From: Mermis nigrescens
Lineage: Eukaryota > Nematoda > Enoplea > Mermithida > Mermithidae
Length of the DNA stretch: 64,000 nt
Direction of reading: 5' to 3'
Assembly: GCA_036768485.1 (NCBI GenBank)
Contig: JAVLUZ010000342.1
Coordinates: forward strand, 396,911-460,910
The position numbers and the translations under genes are program-made. This document shows, one piece after another, positions 50,234 through 62,574 of this stretch. The stretch's first letter is position 1, and each line of letters starts with the position of its first letter. The notes under the pieces were generated by a model. That model was not told the origin of the DNA. It did no database searches and saw only the letters and a program-made list of their open reading frames with translations.

Positions 50234-51940
50234 CAGTGATCGTACGGGGACCCCGACCACGACCCCGAAAAACCCCGGCCTAAACCCCGACCCCGTCCCC
50301 CGACCGGGGGCATAATTTTTCGAGTCGTGGTTGAACCTTTTTTCGGGGGTGAATTATAGCATTTTATTTGTTGGTACATAGAAGAATTGTATAAATAGCA
50401 AATAAATTCGGAACAAGGACGATTCATTCACCAGCAAAATTAATGTTAAACTCGACACTCGCGATATTTCATAAAAAGTACGCCTGGTCGCCATGTTGTT
50501 AAGACGTACATACATGTTCGCATATTTTCCATTATGAAGTGCGCCGAAATTACTGCGGAATCACAGGCGTAGCCGGGGGGATGGAGGCACATGCCCCCCG
50601 GAATTTTTCAGGAATTATGTTGATTTTTCTGGCGCAATGTGTCCAGAACATTGAGTTTAAAGAGGAACAAACGTCAAAATTTTCCGGCGCTTCGCGCCGA
50701 GTCATTATTATTTATTATTATACAGATCCAATGAATTTAAAAGCTTGAATCTGTTAAAATAATCCAACACTTCGCAGCACTTTAGTGATTTAATGCACTA
50801 ATAGTTCATTGAATGAAACTGCACATGCTTGTTGAACATAATAGTAAAAGTGCGAAAATGTTTGCGTACCAATTTATCTATCCTCTTCTTTGTTTATCTT
50901 TCTTTACAAGGACACATAATTCTATTTTAAATGAAAGGAAAGGCCAAATTTTCTTGTATTTTTGCGCATTTTCTGTTTTCTGAACTAGTTAATAAGAAGG
51001 CCACAAATGGGCCTGAAAATGGTAAGAACAAAATTCTCATTGATACATCTTTCAATGACTTATTGGTTGCGACCCGTTGCTGCGCTACATACTTAGCAGA
51101 GGTCGAAAAACGCATTTCAGCTCAGAAGTTTTGTACAGTGTAGGTGTTCATCAATTTAAAGTTTTTGGACTTAATTCAGAACCGAGATTTTGCCAATTTG
51201 CGAAAATTTTAACTTTACTAATTAAAAATTAGAGTGCTTTTTTACAAAATTTTCGGGGGTTCTGCTCTGGAACTCGCCTGTGGCGCTTGAGCGCGCCACC
51301 CCAGACCCCCAGCCGTACAATCTCGTTCCGCATGTTGAAAGAGATTTTTAGGAGGACAGAAAAGGTAAAAGGATTAGGAATTTTTAAAAATTTTCGGCGC
51401 TTTGCGCCGCAATTAGATTTATCTCTTCTGTATGATTTAAGCGTTATAAATTGAGTTTAAAGAGTAAAAACGTCAAAATTTTCCTGCGCTTAGCACCGCC
51501 GATTATTGTCTTAGGGCGGTAAAATATGACTGAATCTTTTGATGCTTTGCGCCACTTATGATTTCCGAACTGTTTGTCAATAAAAAGGCGTAAATTCTGC
51601 ATGAAAACGGTAAAAATTTCGAAAATTTTCGGCGCTTCGCGCCATTGGCACCTCTACAATCAGTGCGCCATAGAAAACCGTTATGAAAAAACTGTGGAAG
51701 AATGCGAAAAAGCGAGAGCGATTAGTGATTAAAATTGAAAGTAATGCTAAATCGCTAAAACCATGCTTGAACTTGGAATGAAAATAAAATGTTGAACATA
51801 ACCAGCTTTATTAGTATGCTCTACAAACAAGTGAAGGTCATCTTCAACCCCGACCCCGACCCCGACCTCGAAAACCGGGGTTTTTCATCCCCGACCCCGA
51901 CCCCGATTGGGGGTGAAAATCTGACCCCGTACGATCACTG
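50234..51940. mobile_element. 1.7-kb hAT-type element nested in M8
   Basis: Inverted ends CAGTGATCGTACGGGG, flanked by an exact 8-bp duplication aaaaatac (50226-50233, 51941-51948). Just inside each end is a CCGACCCC array (50250-50310, 51846-51915). Two exact hairpins at 50686 and 51631 and a variant at 51395. The longest open frames are about 60-70 codons and look meaningless, so it is non-autonomous. Confidence 0.9.
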
Positions 51941-52110
51941 AAAAATACTAATCTGGCGCGGAAAGGTGGAAACATGTTGCCGTTTTTACTGCTTTTGACC
52001 TGCAAAAAGCGTTTTATCAGCTCAAAATCGCCGGAAGTACCTGTCCAGCTGACCATTCAGGGAAGTATTAGCCCACCCCCCCACCCTCTCCCACGTGCAT
52101 GTATGGCTGA

Positions 52111-53337
52111 AAAGGTCTGGGGTGGCGCACTCAAGCGCCCCCCCCAGCGGAGTCCGGAGCAGAGCCCCGAAAAATTTTGTAGAAGTACACTTCAATTTTG
52201 AGTCAAAACGTAAAAATTTTGCAAACTCAGCCGATTCGCGGTTCTAAATTCATCCTAAAAAATGGTCGAAGTTCATCAGAAAATTCATAATCATCGCCAA
52301 AAAATTGCTGTTATTCCTTTTCTTGAAAAAATCTCATTTTCTGTATAAAACCCTTGGAGAGCAGAAGACATATACTCGTAGATGCAAAAAACGCTTTACA
52401 TTATTTGAAGCCTCAAAAATTTGAGTGTTTAAATTGCGCGTTCAAGACAAAATAGAACCTAATCATGATTAAAAAATTCGGCGCAAAGCGGCCAAAATTT
52501 TTCGCAATTTTTGACTATTAAATTTTGGGCGGGAGAGGGCATGTGCATCCTATTTCCCGGCAGTTTTAGTTTGGTTCACACCTACCTTTTGTGTGTGCAT
52601 TTAGTTTGCTGGCAGAAAGCATATGAAGAAGCGCTTCATTGCGATTTTCCTGGGCTTTCAACTGCGCTGATCCCATCAGTTACATTTTTAAAGTACGCAG
52701 CTTCGCGCATAAGCGATTAATACCCTAAGTGTGACAAAAATAAAGGTAGGATGTCTGGACATCTGTGGAGGCAGGGTGCTGATACCAATTTGAATTCCTT
52801 AACTTAGGAAATGGTTCTAAACATCCACCGGGTTGTAATTACCAATATCCTAGGCATAGGCTTAGTTATGTGCATTCACATTGGTGCCAGAGCATGGGCT
52901 AAGCCAGAATAAATGAGGCTAAAACTGCGAAGCGAGCGAAGTGAACGAAGCAATCTATACTTCTACAGAATACTCCCTAACTCTCATGACCTCATCACAA
53001 TAGTCATAGTAGCAATAATTGTGATAGACCCATTTTTTATAATGCGATGACCTCTACTATTCAGCAGTCAAGAATGCATAGATATACAGTACGCGCCCCA
53101 AATTTTGCATGCGCAATCTCCATTAACTTTTGTTGCAGTCGGATTTTATCGAGCAAACCTTAGTGGGCATTAGTGGGCAGCTGTTAAGCACTTCCAGCCG
53201 TTTGACGGACTGCTTTCGAACTAATGCGGCCGTTTATTGACTGCAGTGGCCGTTGGATGCTGACTGCACTTACTTCGCTGTAAGTACGGAAGCCGCAGCT
53301 AGCATATTGTGTTATTTGTCACACTACGTTTCAGAGG
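52111..53337. other. Stretch without a recognised gene
   Basis: AT-rich to mixed. 52470-52490 has a near-copy of the hairpin motif. 52930-52955 has gcgaagcgagcgaagtgaac, a short GAAG-type repeat. No open frame resembles a protein I know. Confidence 0.55.
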
Positions 53338-55075
53338 TCCCGTCTCGCTAGACCCACCGTCCCGCTTGACCATAGGTGCACAAGGTCAGGGTCGGCAGGG
53401 GGTGAAATGCAAAAAATCTAAAATAGTAAATTTAATGTTCAGGATTTTTTTGTTGTTTTAATGATCAAAATGGTCAAAATAGCCTATAAAACGTTTTTTC
53501 GTGTTAATAACACATTTTAAAAGCATTTTTAGTCCATTTTGACTGCATTATATCATTTTTAACACTAAAAAATGCAAGAATTTATCAATTTTGGGAGCTT
53601 TTTGAGTAAAAAGTACTTAAAAGTACTAATCTGGCGCGAAGCGCCGGAAAAATTTTGACATTTTTACTGATTTTGATGTCAAAAATAATGCAGAACAAGA
53701 CCTGTTTGCTCAAAATCGCCGGACAGTACCGGTCTAGCTGACCCCTCAGAGGGGTATACCCCCCTCACCCCCCTATGTGCATGTGTGCGCCTGACCCACT
53801 GTCCCGCTAGACCCACCGTCCCACTAGACCCACTTTTTCGTCCCGCTAGACCCACCGGAAGTCTCGCTAGACCCACCACGTGCATAATGAGGTGTCCCGC
53901 TAGACCCACCATTTTGCGACCATCCCACTAGACCCACTGTCTCGGAAGACCCACCAGAGAAGAAAATTATGTACGCTTATAAGCAAAAACAGAAATGCTT
54001 TCAAAATGTATCCATTCAAGTATATATGTTTAGTCAAATATATAAATAATTAATTAAAAAATAATTACATTTAATTAACCACCTAATCAATTAACTTTAA
54101 TTATTAAATAAATATATAAATTTTGTATATTATTGCATGAAATTGTGTATATTACAAATTATAACATGCAAAGAAGATATGTACGTGCATGTGTGTGGCA
54201 ATGGTAAGTAACCAGCCATGGCCAATAATTTTTTAAGAATGAATTTTTATTTTTTATGTCAAGGAATACACTCTTGTCAAACACAGCGTGCATTTTTTGC
54301 TTATCGTAATGGTACTGTACTCTTTGTATCCTCCGATCAGGGAATTTCCTTATACTAAGTAGGCACACAGATTGAAGCGTTGACACTGCATTCCGATAAC
54401 AGTACAGATATACACATATGAATATGATGAAAAGCATGTAGGCATTTCACAAAGACGGCTCAACAATAATCGGGCTGAGCGGATGTTGCAAATTCTCAGT
54501 AAAAATCGAAAATGTTAATCAGGTCATTGTCAATAAAACCGAATCTATTTTTAAAAATAGGACTAATGAGTGCTAATGTCCACGTGCTCACTTTATTTCA
54601 TCGATTCAAATACTATATAGAAATTTTGATTTCGAATCGAGCCATGGATTTTGGTCGCGCTAATTTTGTTTTAATTTGTTATATGAAGTCAGCTATGTTA
54701 GTCTGTGAAGCTGATAATAACAAAACTTTTTCTCGAATGAAGTACCTATGGTAATTATATACAATTGCACATTCATGAAAACAAAGTAACCGCTTACAAA
54801 GAATTTTTGCATAATTCACTTAAGCGTCTTGATAACTATTTTTCATTTCACGTGTAATATGTAGGTCTTCATTTTTTCAAGTGGGTCTTCCGAGACAGTG
54901 TGTCTAGCGGGACGGTCGCAAAACGGTGGGTCTAGCGGGACACCTCATTATGCACATGATGGGTCTAGCGAGACTTCCAGTGGGTCTAGCGGGACGAAAA
55001 AGTGGGTCTAGTGGGATGGTGGGTCTAGCAGGACGGTGGGTCTAGTGGGATGGTGGGTCAAGCGGGTCACAATCG
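53338..55075. mobile_element. Element with inverted end arrays of GTCCCGCTAGACCCACC
   Basis: The left array (53338-53371, 53789-53958) and the right array (54878-55075) are inverted copies over about 200 bp, each built from repeated GTCCCGCTAGACCCACC steps separated by the same spacers (for example ACGTGCATAATGAGGTG). The interior is 920 bp of AT-rich DNA with no recognised protein. Outer limits and target duplication are not clear. Confidence 0.75.
53372..53788 (+). mobile_element. M8 element, uninterrupted copy
   Basis: 417 bp inserted in the left array; flanks gcttgacc / gcctgacc (7 of 8). Starts ATAGGTGCACAAGGTCAGGG, ends CTATGTGCATGTGTGC. Exact hairpin at 53633 followed by GGAAAAATTTTGACATTTTT. 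Confidence 0.82.
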
Positions 55076-55378
55076 TTTCAAAAGTGTGTGCATGCTGCAG
55101 GTCCAGTCCGAGAAAAAAAGGTAAAAATAAATAGGAATTTTCGTGCATATCATTATAATTCTCGTATCCTCCATTAGAATCACATCTAAGAGATACCTAA
55201 TGGGCATGAAAATGAAAGAAAATAGTATTTCCTGTGTGCGATCAATTGCATATTGCTCTGCAGCAAAAGAGCATTTTTTAATTAATTTCAAGATGAGAGT
55301 GTGCCGCGTTTTTTGAAGATTTTTAAAGATCGTATGCAATTCGCCCCAGGCAAAGAAGGAGTTTATACGGATGATCAA

Positions 55379-58299
55379 TTCTACTCACCGACAGCAAGGT
55401 TTATGATTGAGGCCCGATTTGTCTTTTCTTCAACGTAAACGTGGTTGCGAACTACGTATGGAGCTACAAACCCGTTTAGATAATGGAGAAACGGACCTTT
55501 TTATCGACTATCGTCCTGATTGTATTAAATCGCGTATTTCTAATGATAACAATTTTACAATTTAATTCTAGAAGTGTTAAAAACAAGTCACTAGAGCTCG
55601 ATTTCCTGCTTAGTACCCAAATTTATGATCTGATCGTCATCACTGAGAGTTGGTTAGAGCCTAACATACCTGATTCGATTATTTTTCAAAACCCGGAATA
55701 CAAACCCGGAATAAAGTATTTTTTTTGACCGAAAGGTGCCGAAAAAGGGGGCGGAGTTTGCTGCCTCGTGAAGAAGTTGTTGAATGCCGTAAGTTTAAGG
55801 TATCCAGACGAATTTTGTGATTGTAGGGGGGTACCCCTAAGGGGGGGCGGAACCCTGACTTGGGCGGAAAAATTAGCCGTTTCAACCCGAAAATCGCAAA
55901 AAATCGCTCAAAAATGCTTAATTTTTCGCACTTTTTCGGGCACAATGGGGGGCGGCCGCCCCCCCACCCCCCTCAAATCCGCCCCTGGTTGTGAATGTTT
56001 AGTTATTGACTTACTTACGAAAATCTCAAAAATTCGAACCGTGTTATCTTATAGGCCACCAGGTCATGACGCTACTGTTACTGAAAACTTGTGTGACTTT
56101 CTACTTTGGTGTATGGCCCAAAATTTGCCAACAATAATAATAGATGATTTTAACTTTCCCGACATTAATTGGTTTTCTAATGAAATTCCGACTGATAAAG
56201 GCTCTTTGTTGTTTTGGAATACTCTTATATCAAATGGATTTACTCAGCATGTAAATCAGCCTACCAGATTAGACAACACTTTAGATCTTGTTTTTTCTAA
56301 CGCTAACATTTGTTTTGACATAAATGTTTTGCCACCTTTAACACTTTCTTGTGATCATTATCAGGTAAGCTTTTCTGTCATTGCTGATTGTAGCAAAAAA
56401 TAAAAAAATCACGGAATTTTTCGCGTGGGAAATATCTTGATTTTTCAGCTTATTTGGATTCAATTTCATGGGAAGATGCCTTTTTCGACTGCGTAAGTAT
56501 TGATGACTTTTATAATAAATACCTCGCCATTATTAATTTTGGTGTCTCTAAATTCGTATCTTTCGGAAAGATTGGAGCTAAATTGTACCCAATCGAAATC
56601 AAAAAACTACAAAATAAAAAACTAAGGCTTCGGCGTAAATATAAAACATCTAAAACTGATATTTTAAAAGCAAAATACGAACTGGTTTGTAAAGAAATAT
56701 CTTCAGCTATTTTGGCTTTTGAATTTAAGTGCGAAGATAAATTAGTTGAAAAGGGAAATTTAAAACAGTTTTATAATTTTGTTGGTAAACGTTTGAAAAG
56801 TGCTAAAACCATGCCACTGCTAAAAAGGAAAATGGCGAGCTAGTTTCGGAAGAATCTAAGAAAGTTACTTTACTGAATACTTTTTTCTGTTCAGTTTTTA
56901 CTCAGGATGATGGAAGCTTACCTTTACTTGACCTTGATTTGAAGAATTTGCCTGGTTTGGAAAATATCGTACTTGATGAAGCAGCTATAGCTAAAGCCAT
57001 TTCCAACTTAAATTCTTCTAGTTCTTTTGGTCCAGACGGATTACCTAGTATTTTGTATAAAAATTTGAAAGTCTCGCTTTTGTTACCGCTTAAAAAGATC
57101 TTTTCCATTTCCTTGTTAACTGGTAAACTTCCAAAAGTCTGGAAAACAGCTCACGTCATCCCCATTTTCAAAAAGGGTGATCCTTCCATAACTTCTAATT
57201 ATAGGCTTATTTCGTTAACGTGTGTGGATTGCAGAATTTTAGAGAAAATATTAAAAGATAATATCTTAACATGCATTCAAATAAACAAAATTTTTTTATC
57301 TATTCAAATCGGATTTTTGCCTAAAAAATCGTGTGAAGCCCGACTATTAATGTACATAAATGAAATTATATGCCACATCGATTCTAAAAGTCTGGTTGAT
57401 GCTATATATTTAGACTTCTGCAAGGCTTTTGATTCTGTCTCACATAATAAACTCCTTCACAAACTTTCATTTTACAGACTAAAAGGACGATTATTTTTGT
57501 GGATTACAGATTTTTTACATGGTCGAACTCAGCAGGTAAAAATTGGTGATTCGTTTTCTGAGCTCACTGATGTTACTAGCAGAGTTCCACAGGGTAGCGT
57601 TCTTGGTCCTCTTTTGTTTCTTTTTTACATAAATGATATCGCTTTTCTGAACAAAAATGAAAAGTTGAAAATGTACCTATTTGCGGATGATGTAAAAATG
57701 TTTTCTGTAACAGAACAAGCAGGTTTGTTGAACAATTTGCTACTGAATATTAATGAGTGGTCTGAAAAGTGGCAATTACCTTTATCTTTGGCTAAGTGCT
57801 CCGTTTTGCATTTTGGTCATAAAAATCCCAGGCAAAAATATTCGATTGGAATGGAGGATATTTTGGAAAACAACGAAGTAAAAGATTTAGGTATTCTTTT
57901 GAACGAATATATGGATTTTTCGCCGCACATTGCACATATAGTTAAAAGTGCATATTTTAGGATGTCATTGATTTTTCGAGCATTTAAGGCTAAAGATGCT
58001 GAACTGCTACTTATGGCTTATAAAACGTATATCCGACCTTTACTAGAATATTGCACGGTTATTTGGTCACCACACAAAAAGCAAGACGTGAAAAGTATTG
58101 GGAGAGTTCAAAGATACTTTACTAGAAGGGTCTTAAATTTTCCTGACTTGAGCTATAGTGAACGATTAGATTTTCTTAAATTAGACTCACTTCAGTTATG
58201 TCGTGTCCATCATGATCTATCAATGGCCTATAAAATTTACCATGGTCTTATAGACATAGATTTTAACGAGTTGTTCACGGTGTGTAATGGCATAACTCG
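55379..58299 (+). mobile_element. CR1/Jockey-group non-LTR element A, 5' truncated, first part
   Basis: Starts in the end of ORF1 (DLSFLQRKRGCELRMELQTR, frame to about 55540), then endonuclease and reverse transcriptase. It is cut at about 58299 by element B and resumes at 62575. An M2 fragment sits in the endonuclease. The clade is inferred from gene order, the C-terminal motif and the short tandem tail. Confidence 0.85.
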
Positions 58300-58303
58300 A
58301 TAA
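55541..58303 (+). pseudogene. Element A ORF2: endonuclease and reverse transcriptase, broken
   Basis: Endonuclease motifs LQFNSRSV, ITESWLEP, DDFNFPDINW and SCDHYQVSF occur in order, but an early stop follows at 55726, the M2 fragment (55829-55989) interrupts, and a stop at 56401 and a one-base shift near 56834 break the frame. The reverse transcriptase half (56847-58303) is intact, with YLDFCKAFDSVSHNKLL, VPQGSVLGPLLF and the catalytic LFADDVKMF. It stops near GIT-R where element B begins. Confidence 0.87.
55829..55989 (+). mobile_element. M2 MITE fragment inside element A
   Basis: Lacks the first 25 or so bases of M2 and ends AAATCCGCCCCTG. Flanks ttgtgatt / ttgtgaat are alike at 7 of 8. 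It splits the endonuclease between CDC and ECLVIDL. Confidence 0.8.
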
Positions 58304-58628
58304 GTTAACTCGGTAAAGCTAAAAATACCTAAATACTGTTGAAGTGGTTCAGAAGATTTATAATTTTTGGGGTTCTTCGTATAATTTGGCAGTCAACAAC
58401 GAAAATGCTGATGTTCGGCAGCATGCAATTGATTGTCTTCATATTACTAATTGGATTGATGCGAGTTGACGTCATACTACCGGACAAACTGTGCTCAAAA
58501 TTTTGCCATTTATACAGTGTCCATTGCGGAAGATGTTCAATGCAAAACAACTTTAGCCCCAACGAATTTTTTTCGCATATGGTTGTGAAAATTATGGTCT
58601 TTTTGAACTTTACGTTTATTATTGCTAA

Positions 58629-59544
58629 GTGGCGACGTCAGAAACAAACCCTGGTCCTAAACGTCAGACAAAAGATTCGGCTAGTTCGCAGTCGAAAGAC
58701 ATTGACAAGAGTCAACTCATTACAGCACCCTGCGTTTGTTGTCGCTCAAATGTTGGCGACGGCGACTTGGCTTTTCAGTGCGGTTATTGTGGTTCCTGGG
58801 AGCACGCTGCGTGTGCTTCCATCTCGGACAACTTTCATAATGAATTCGCCGCCTTGTCGTCTGATGCCTCTAAACTATACATTTATTCTTGCATGCAATG
58901 CTACGTTTGCAGGGTTCCTACACTCGCTTTAAACTCCTATCGATTGCTGCAGAAGCCGAACTTTGCCCCTTTGCCCGCTAAGCCTGTGGATTTTGCTCAA
59001 TCATCAAACATTTCTGCAGCCGCCCCTCATCGCCCTACGTTCGCAGGTGGACCTCCTTTTTGCGGTAGGCCCGTTTGTGGCCCATCGATGTTGGACATGG
59101 TTCGTATAGCTGTTGACCTTCAAGAACGTTCTACCAGGGCTGTTGGTTTTAACATCAATGAACTAAAAACCGGCACCGCTTCTGATCAAAAAAAAGTTTG
59201 ATCTAGCCGAAGTTCGTCGCTTGGCGGATGACCATGATTTTGATCCCGACGACATTACCGATTGCTATCGTTTGGGACAGGGCGATATACCTAATCGAAA
59301 ATATGAATGCTTGCTCAAAATACAATTTTCCTCAGCACACGCCCACAACTTGTGGTTGCGAGCTTTCCAGTTGCCTAAACCTGTGGCGGGCAACAGACGG
59401 GATCCTACGCGAATCTGGTTTCGAACGCGATTTGTCCGATCAGGAGCGTCAGGATGCTTACGAGGAGTGTCAGTTGCGTCGAACGTCCGGTGCTGATGCT
59501 AACGAGCGTCGATCGTCGTGGAGGAATAATTCGCGCTTAATTTG
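58629..59544 (+). pseudogene. Element B ORF1 with PHD-like zinc finger
   Basis: After a basic leader, Cys/His residues spaced CVCC...CGYCGSWEHAAC...CMQC (residues about 36-92) form a PHD-like finger. After a one-base shift at the A run near 59197 the frame continues as FDLAEVRRLADDHDFDPDDI, a domain like the RRM-type part of CR1-group ORF1 proteins, then a second shift near 59420 leads to DLSDQERQDAYEECQLRR. ORF1 proteins of this type bind RNA. Confidence 0.75.
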
Positions 59545-59573
59545 AGGATGCAAGCCCTGGCGGACGGCAGTCA

Positions 59574-62325
59574 GTTTTGCATTGTTATTTATTTAATGCA
59601 CGTAGTATACTAAATAAACTAAATGAGTTTGATGCATTTTTAACAGCAAATAATTTCGATATCTTGTGTGTGTGTGAATCCCGAGTTAACTCCTAGTGTA
59701 TCCAATGGCTTACTTTGCAATTTAAACCGTTTTAGTGTGTATCGTTCCGATAGGATCAATCGAAAAGGTGGAGGTGTTTTTATTCTTTCAAAAAGTACTT
59801 TAAAATCCTACTTGCCAAAAGTACCGGAAAATCTTTTCAGTGAAGAAATAGTTATTGTTGATTTCATTGGCATAAGCTCCAAGATTCGTGTGCTACTTTT
59901 TTACAGGGCGCCGGATTATGATTTCTCCCACATGAGAATGCTTTGCCGTGTAATAGAATGGGCATCTCAGATACAGTATCCTTTTGTCATATTAGGTGAT
60001 TTAAATTTTCCTAATGTAGACTGGTCTAGTTTTATTTTACCTTCGAGTCCTATTAACCGATCTTTTTGCGAGTGCATGCTTTCTCTGTCTCTTAGTCAAA
60101 AAGTTTCTGAACCAACACACGGTATGCATATTTTAGATGTTATTTTTGATGCCCATTCTATCGAAAACGTTGAAGTCAACCCACCTTTTTCTACTGGTGA
60201 TCACTCGGTTGTTACTTTTTCTCTTAAATGTTCTATCTTAGAAGAAAAAGTTCAGCTAAACTTAATTTTCGCAGAGCAAATTATGATCAGATTGAATTAT
60301 TTTTGTCTGCAATTTTGTGGCCTGACATTTTTTCGGATTGCGTTACTTGTGATGATTTCTACAACAAATTTTTGTCTGTTATAAATCCTTTAATTTCCCA
60401 GCATGTTCCAGAAATTGAAGCTAAACCTGCAACTGTGGAAAGATACCCAATGAACATAAGAAAGCTGGTTGCTAAAAAACTGAGGCTGTGGCGTGTTTAT
60501 AAACAGAGAAAAACGCCTGAATCTAAAGCTGTTTATAATGACTGTCAAAGTTATTAAAGGCCGAAATCTATAAATTTCACTCTTCTAAAGAGGATAAACT
60601 TATTAAATCTGGAAATTTGAATTCTTTTTATAATTTTGTTAATTCTTGTATTAGTGGTGAAAGAACTATTCCAATCTTAACTGATGGCGATCGTGTGATT
60701 GCTTCTACTGACAAAGATAAGGCAAACGTTTTTAGCACACTTTTTGCTTCAGTCTTTAGTGTTCCTACGCAAACGAATTTTGGTCTTATTAATGCTTGTG
60801 CACAGCCAAAGTTATCAAACATTCGTTTTTCTGATGATGTCGTTTTTTCTGCTATACGGAAAATTAAAGCATCATTATCGATTGGCCCTGATGGACTTTG
60901 CGCATTTTTGTGAAAAAACTTGCTTTTGAACTTACCAGCCCTTAACCACTATTTTTGAAATATCTTTCAAAACCCATTGTATTCCTGCACTGTGGCGCAC
61001 CGCTAATGTTGTTCCTGTGTATAAAAAGGGCGACCGGAGTGATGCTAAAAATTACAGGCTGATATCGTTATGTTGTGTTACGTGTAAGATCATGGAATCG
61101 ATAATTAACAGTACAATGCAAGCACATTTACGTGAGAATAATTTGATCTCCTCCGGTCAGTTTGGTTTCCAAAAGGGTAAATCGTGTGAATTGCAGTTAC
61201 TTAAGTGCAAAAATGAATGGACTAAATTAATTGATAAAAAAAACACTGTTGATGTTATCTACATTGATTTTTCTAAAGCTTTTGACACTGTAGTTCACCG
61301 TAAATTAATTTATAAACTGGAAACTTTTGGATTTTCTGGAGATTTATTGAGTTGGTTAACTTGTTTTTTGAGCGATAGGACTCAAAGGGTTGTTATTAAC
61401 AGTCAGTTCTCGAGCAAAAAATCTGTCACTAGCGGTGTTCCTCAGGGCAGTATACTTGGCCCGATTCTTTTTGTTTTATTCATAAATGACATTAGTGACC
61501 GCTTAAATAGCAAAGTTTGCCTTTTTGCCGATGACGTCAAGCTTTATAATTTATCTAGCAATCACACCCAACTTCAAGATGATATCGCTAAACTCGTAGT
61601 CTGGTCCAAGGATTGGCAGTTAAAAATTGCTACTGAAAAATGCTACGCGTTATATCTAGGTTTTGGAAATCCCAAGCATTCTTATAGAATTTCTGACCTG
61701 ACTGCAGAACAGAGTGTAAATTCTGTAAAGGATTTGGGTGTTTACGTATCAAGTAAACTTGATTTTAATTTCCACTATGATGATATAACGCGTAGAGCTT
61801 ATGCTAGGGCTATGCTAATATCGAAATCATTTGCTTCTAAAAATAAACTAAATATGTCTAGGGCTTTTATTGTTTACGTCAGACCGCTTCTTGAGTATTG
61901 TAGCACTGTTTGGAATCCATACCGTAAGACCCATGTTTCAATGATCGAAAATGTTCAAAGGAAATTTACACGTAAAATTATTGGATTTCGGGGACTTTCT
62001 TATGCTGAAAGACTCAGTTCCATAGAATTGGACAGCCTGGAGATTTGCAGATTGAGTAGTGATCTGTGTATGATGTATCAGATATTGAGTGGTAGATGCG
62101 TTTTGCAGCAAGCCGACTTTTTTTACTTTTTGTGAAAACAGCACGTGTGCTCAAAATTCAATGAAATGTGAATGCACTCCTTTTCGGCTTGATGTTCGTG
62201 GGTATGATTTACCCAATAGGTGGATTCACGTATGGAATTCTCTCCCTGAAGCTGTTGTAAGATCTCCTAGTGTTGCTTCCCTCCGTGAAAAGTTGAAAAA
62301 GTTGATCAAACGGGGTATTTGCTAG
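59574..62325 (+). pseudogene. Element B ORF2: endonuclease and reverse transcriptase, broken
   Basis: Endonuclease from LFNARSILNKLNEF (59595) through ILGDLNFPNVDW and STGDHSVVTF; reverse transcriptase from 61017 with YIDFSKAFDTVVHRKLI, VPQGSILGPILF and the catalytic LFADDVKLY; C-terminal WNSLPEAVVRSP. One-base shifts occur near 59690, 60250, 60550, 60910 and 62120. Each broken piece is in the right order, so it is a decayed full-length ORF2. Confidence 0.88.
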
Positions 62326-62574
62326 GGGGCGTGTTCTAAGTGCATAATTTATTTAGCCTGCGCGCCTACCTTCGTCTTTTGCACTAATCTCGTATAAATG
62401 TACTTTGATTATTAATTTCATTGCTTTTAGAATATGTGATTTTGTATGATGATTCATGTCAAATGTTTATTTATAATTGTATTTCATTGTATATTAATGT
62501 TTCTTTTCTTATTGTGTTCTTTTTTTGTGCGATGAAAATAAAATATTTGTATTTGTATTTGTATTTGTATTTAA

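Larger units (their letters stand above)
49690..52110 (+). mobile_element. M8 element split by two insertions
   Basis: Three pieces, 49690-49841, 50123-50233 and 51941-52110, together follow the uninterrupted M8 copy at 53372-53788 in order. An M5 element fills the first gap and a 1.7-kb hAT-type element the second. Confidence 0.78.
58300..62574 (+). mobile_element. CR1/Jockey-group non-LTR element B, near full length
   Basis: About 4.3 kb: 5' untranslated part (58300-58628), ORF1, ORF2, 3' untranslated part and a (TTTGTA)n tail (62546-62574). It lies in the same direction inside element A. At least six single-base frameshifts show it is dead. No clear target duplication. Confidence 0.86.

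Noticed and set aside
53679..53912. Minus-strand frame with GLAG-type repeats
   Set aside because: It is the GTCCCGCTAGACCCACC array read in one frame.
54512..54754. 80-codon plus-strand frame inside the array-ended element
   Set aside because: No transposase motif and ordinary length for chance in AT-rich DNA.
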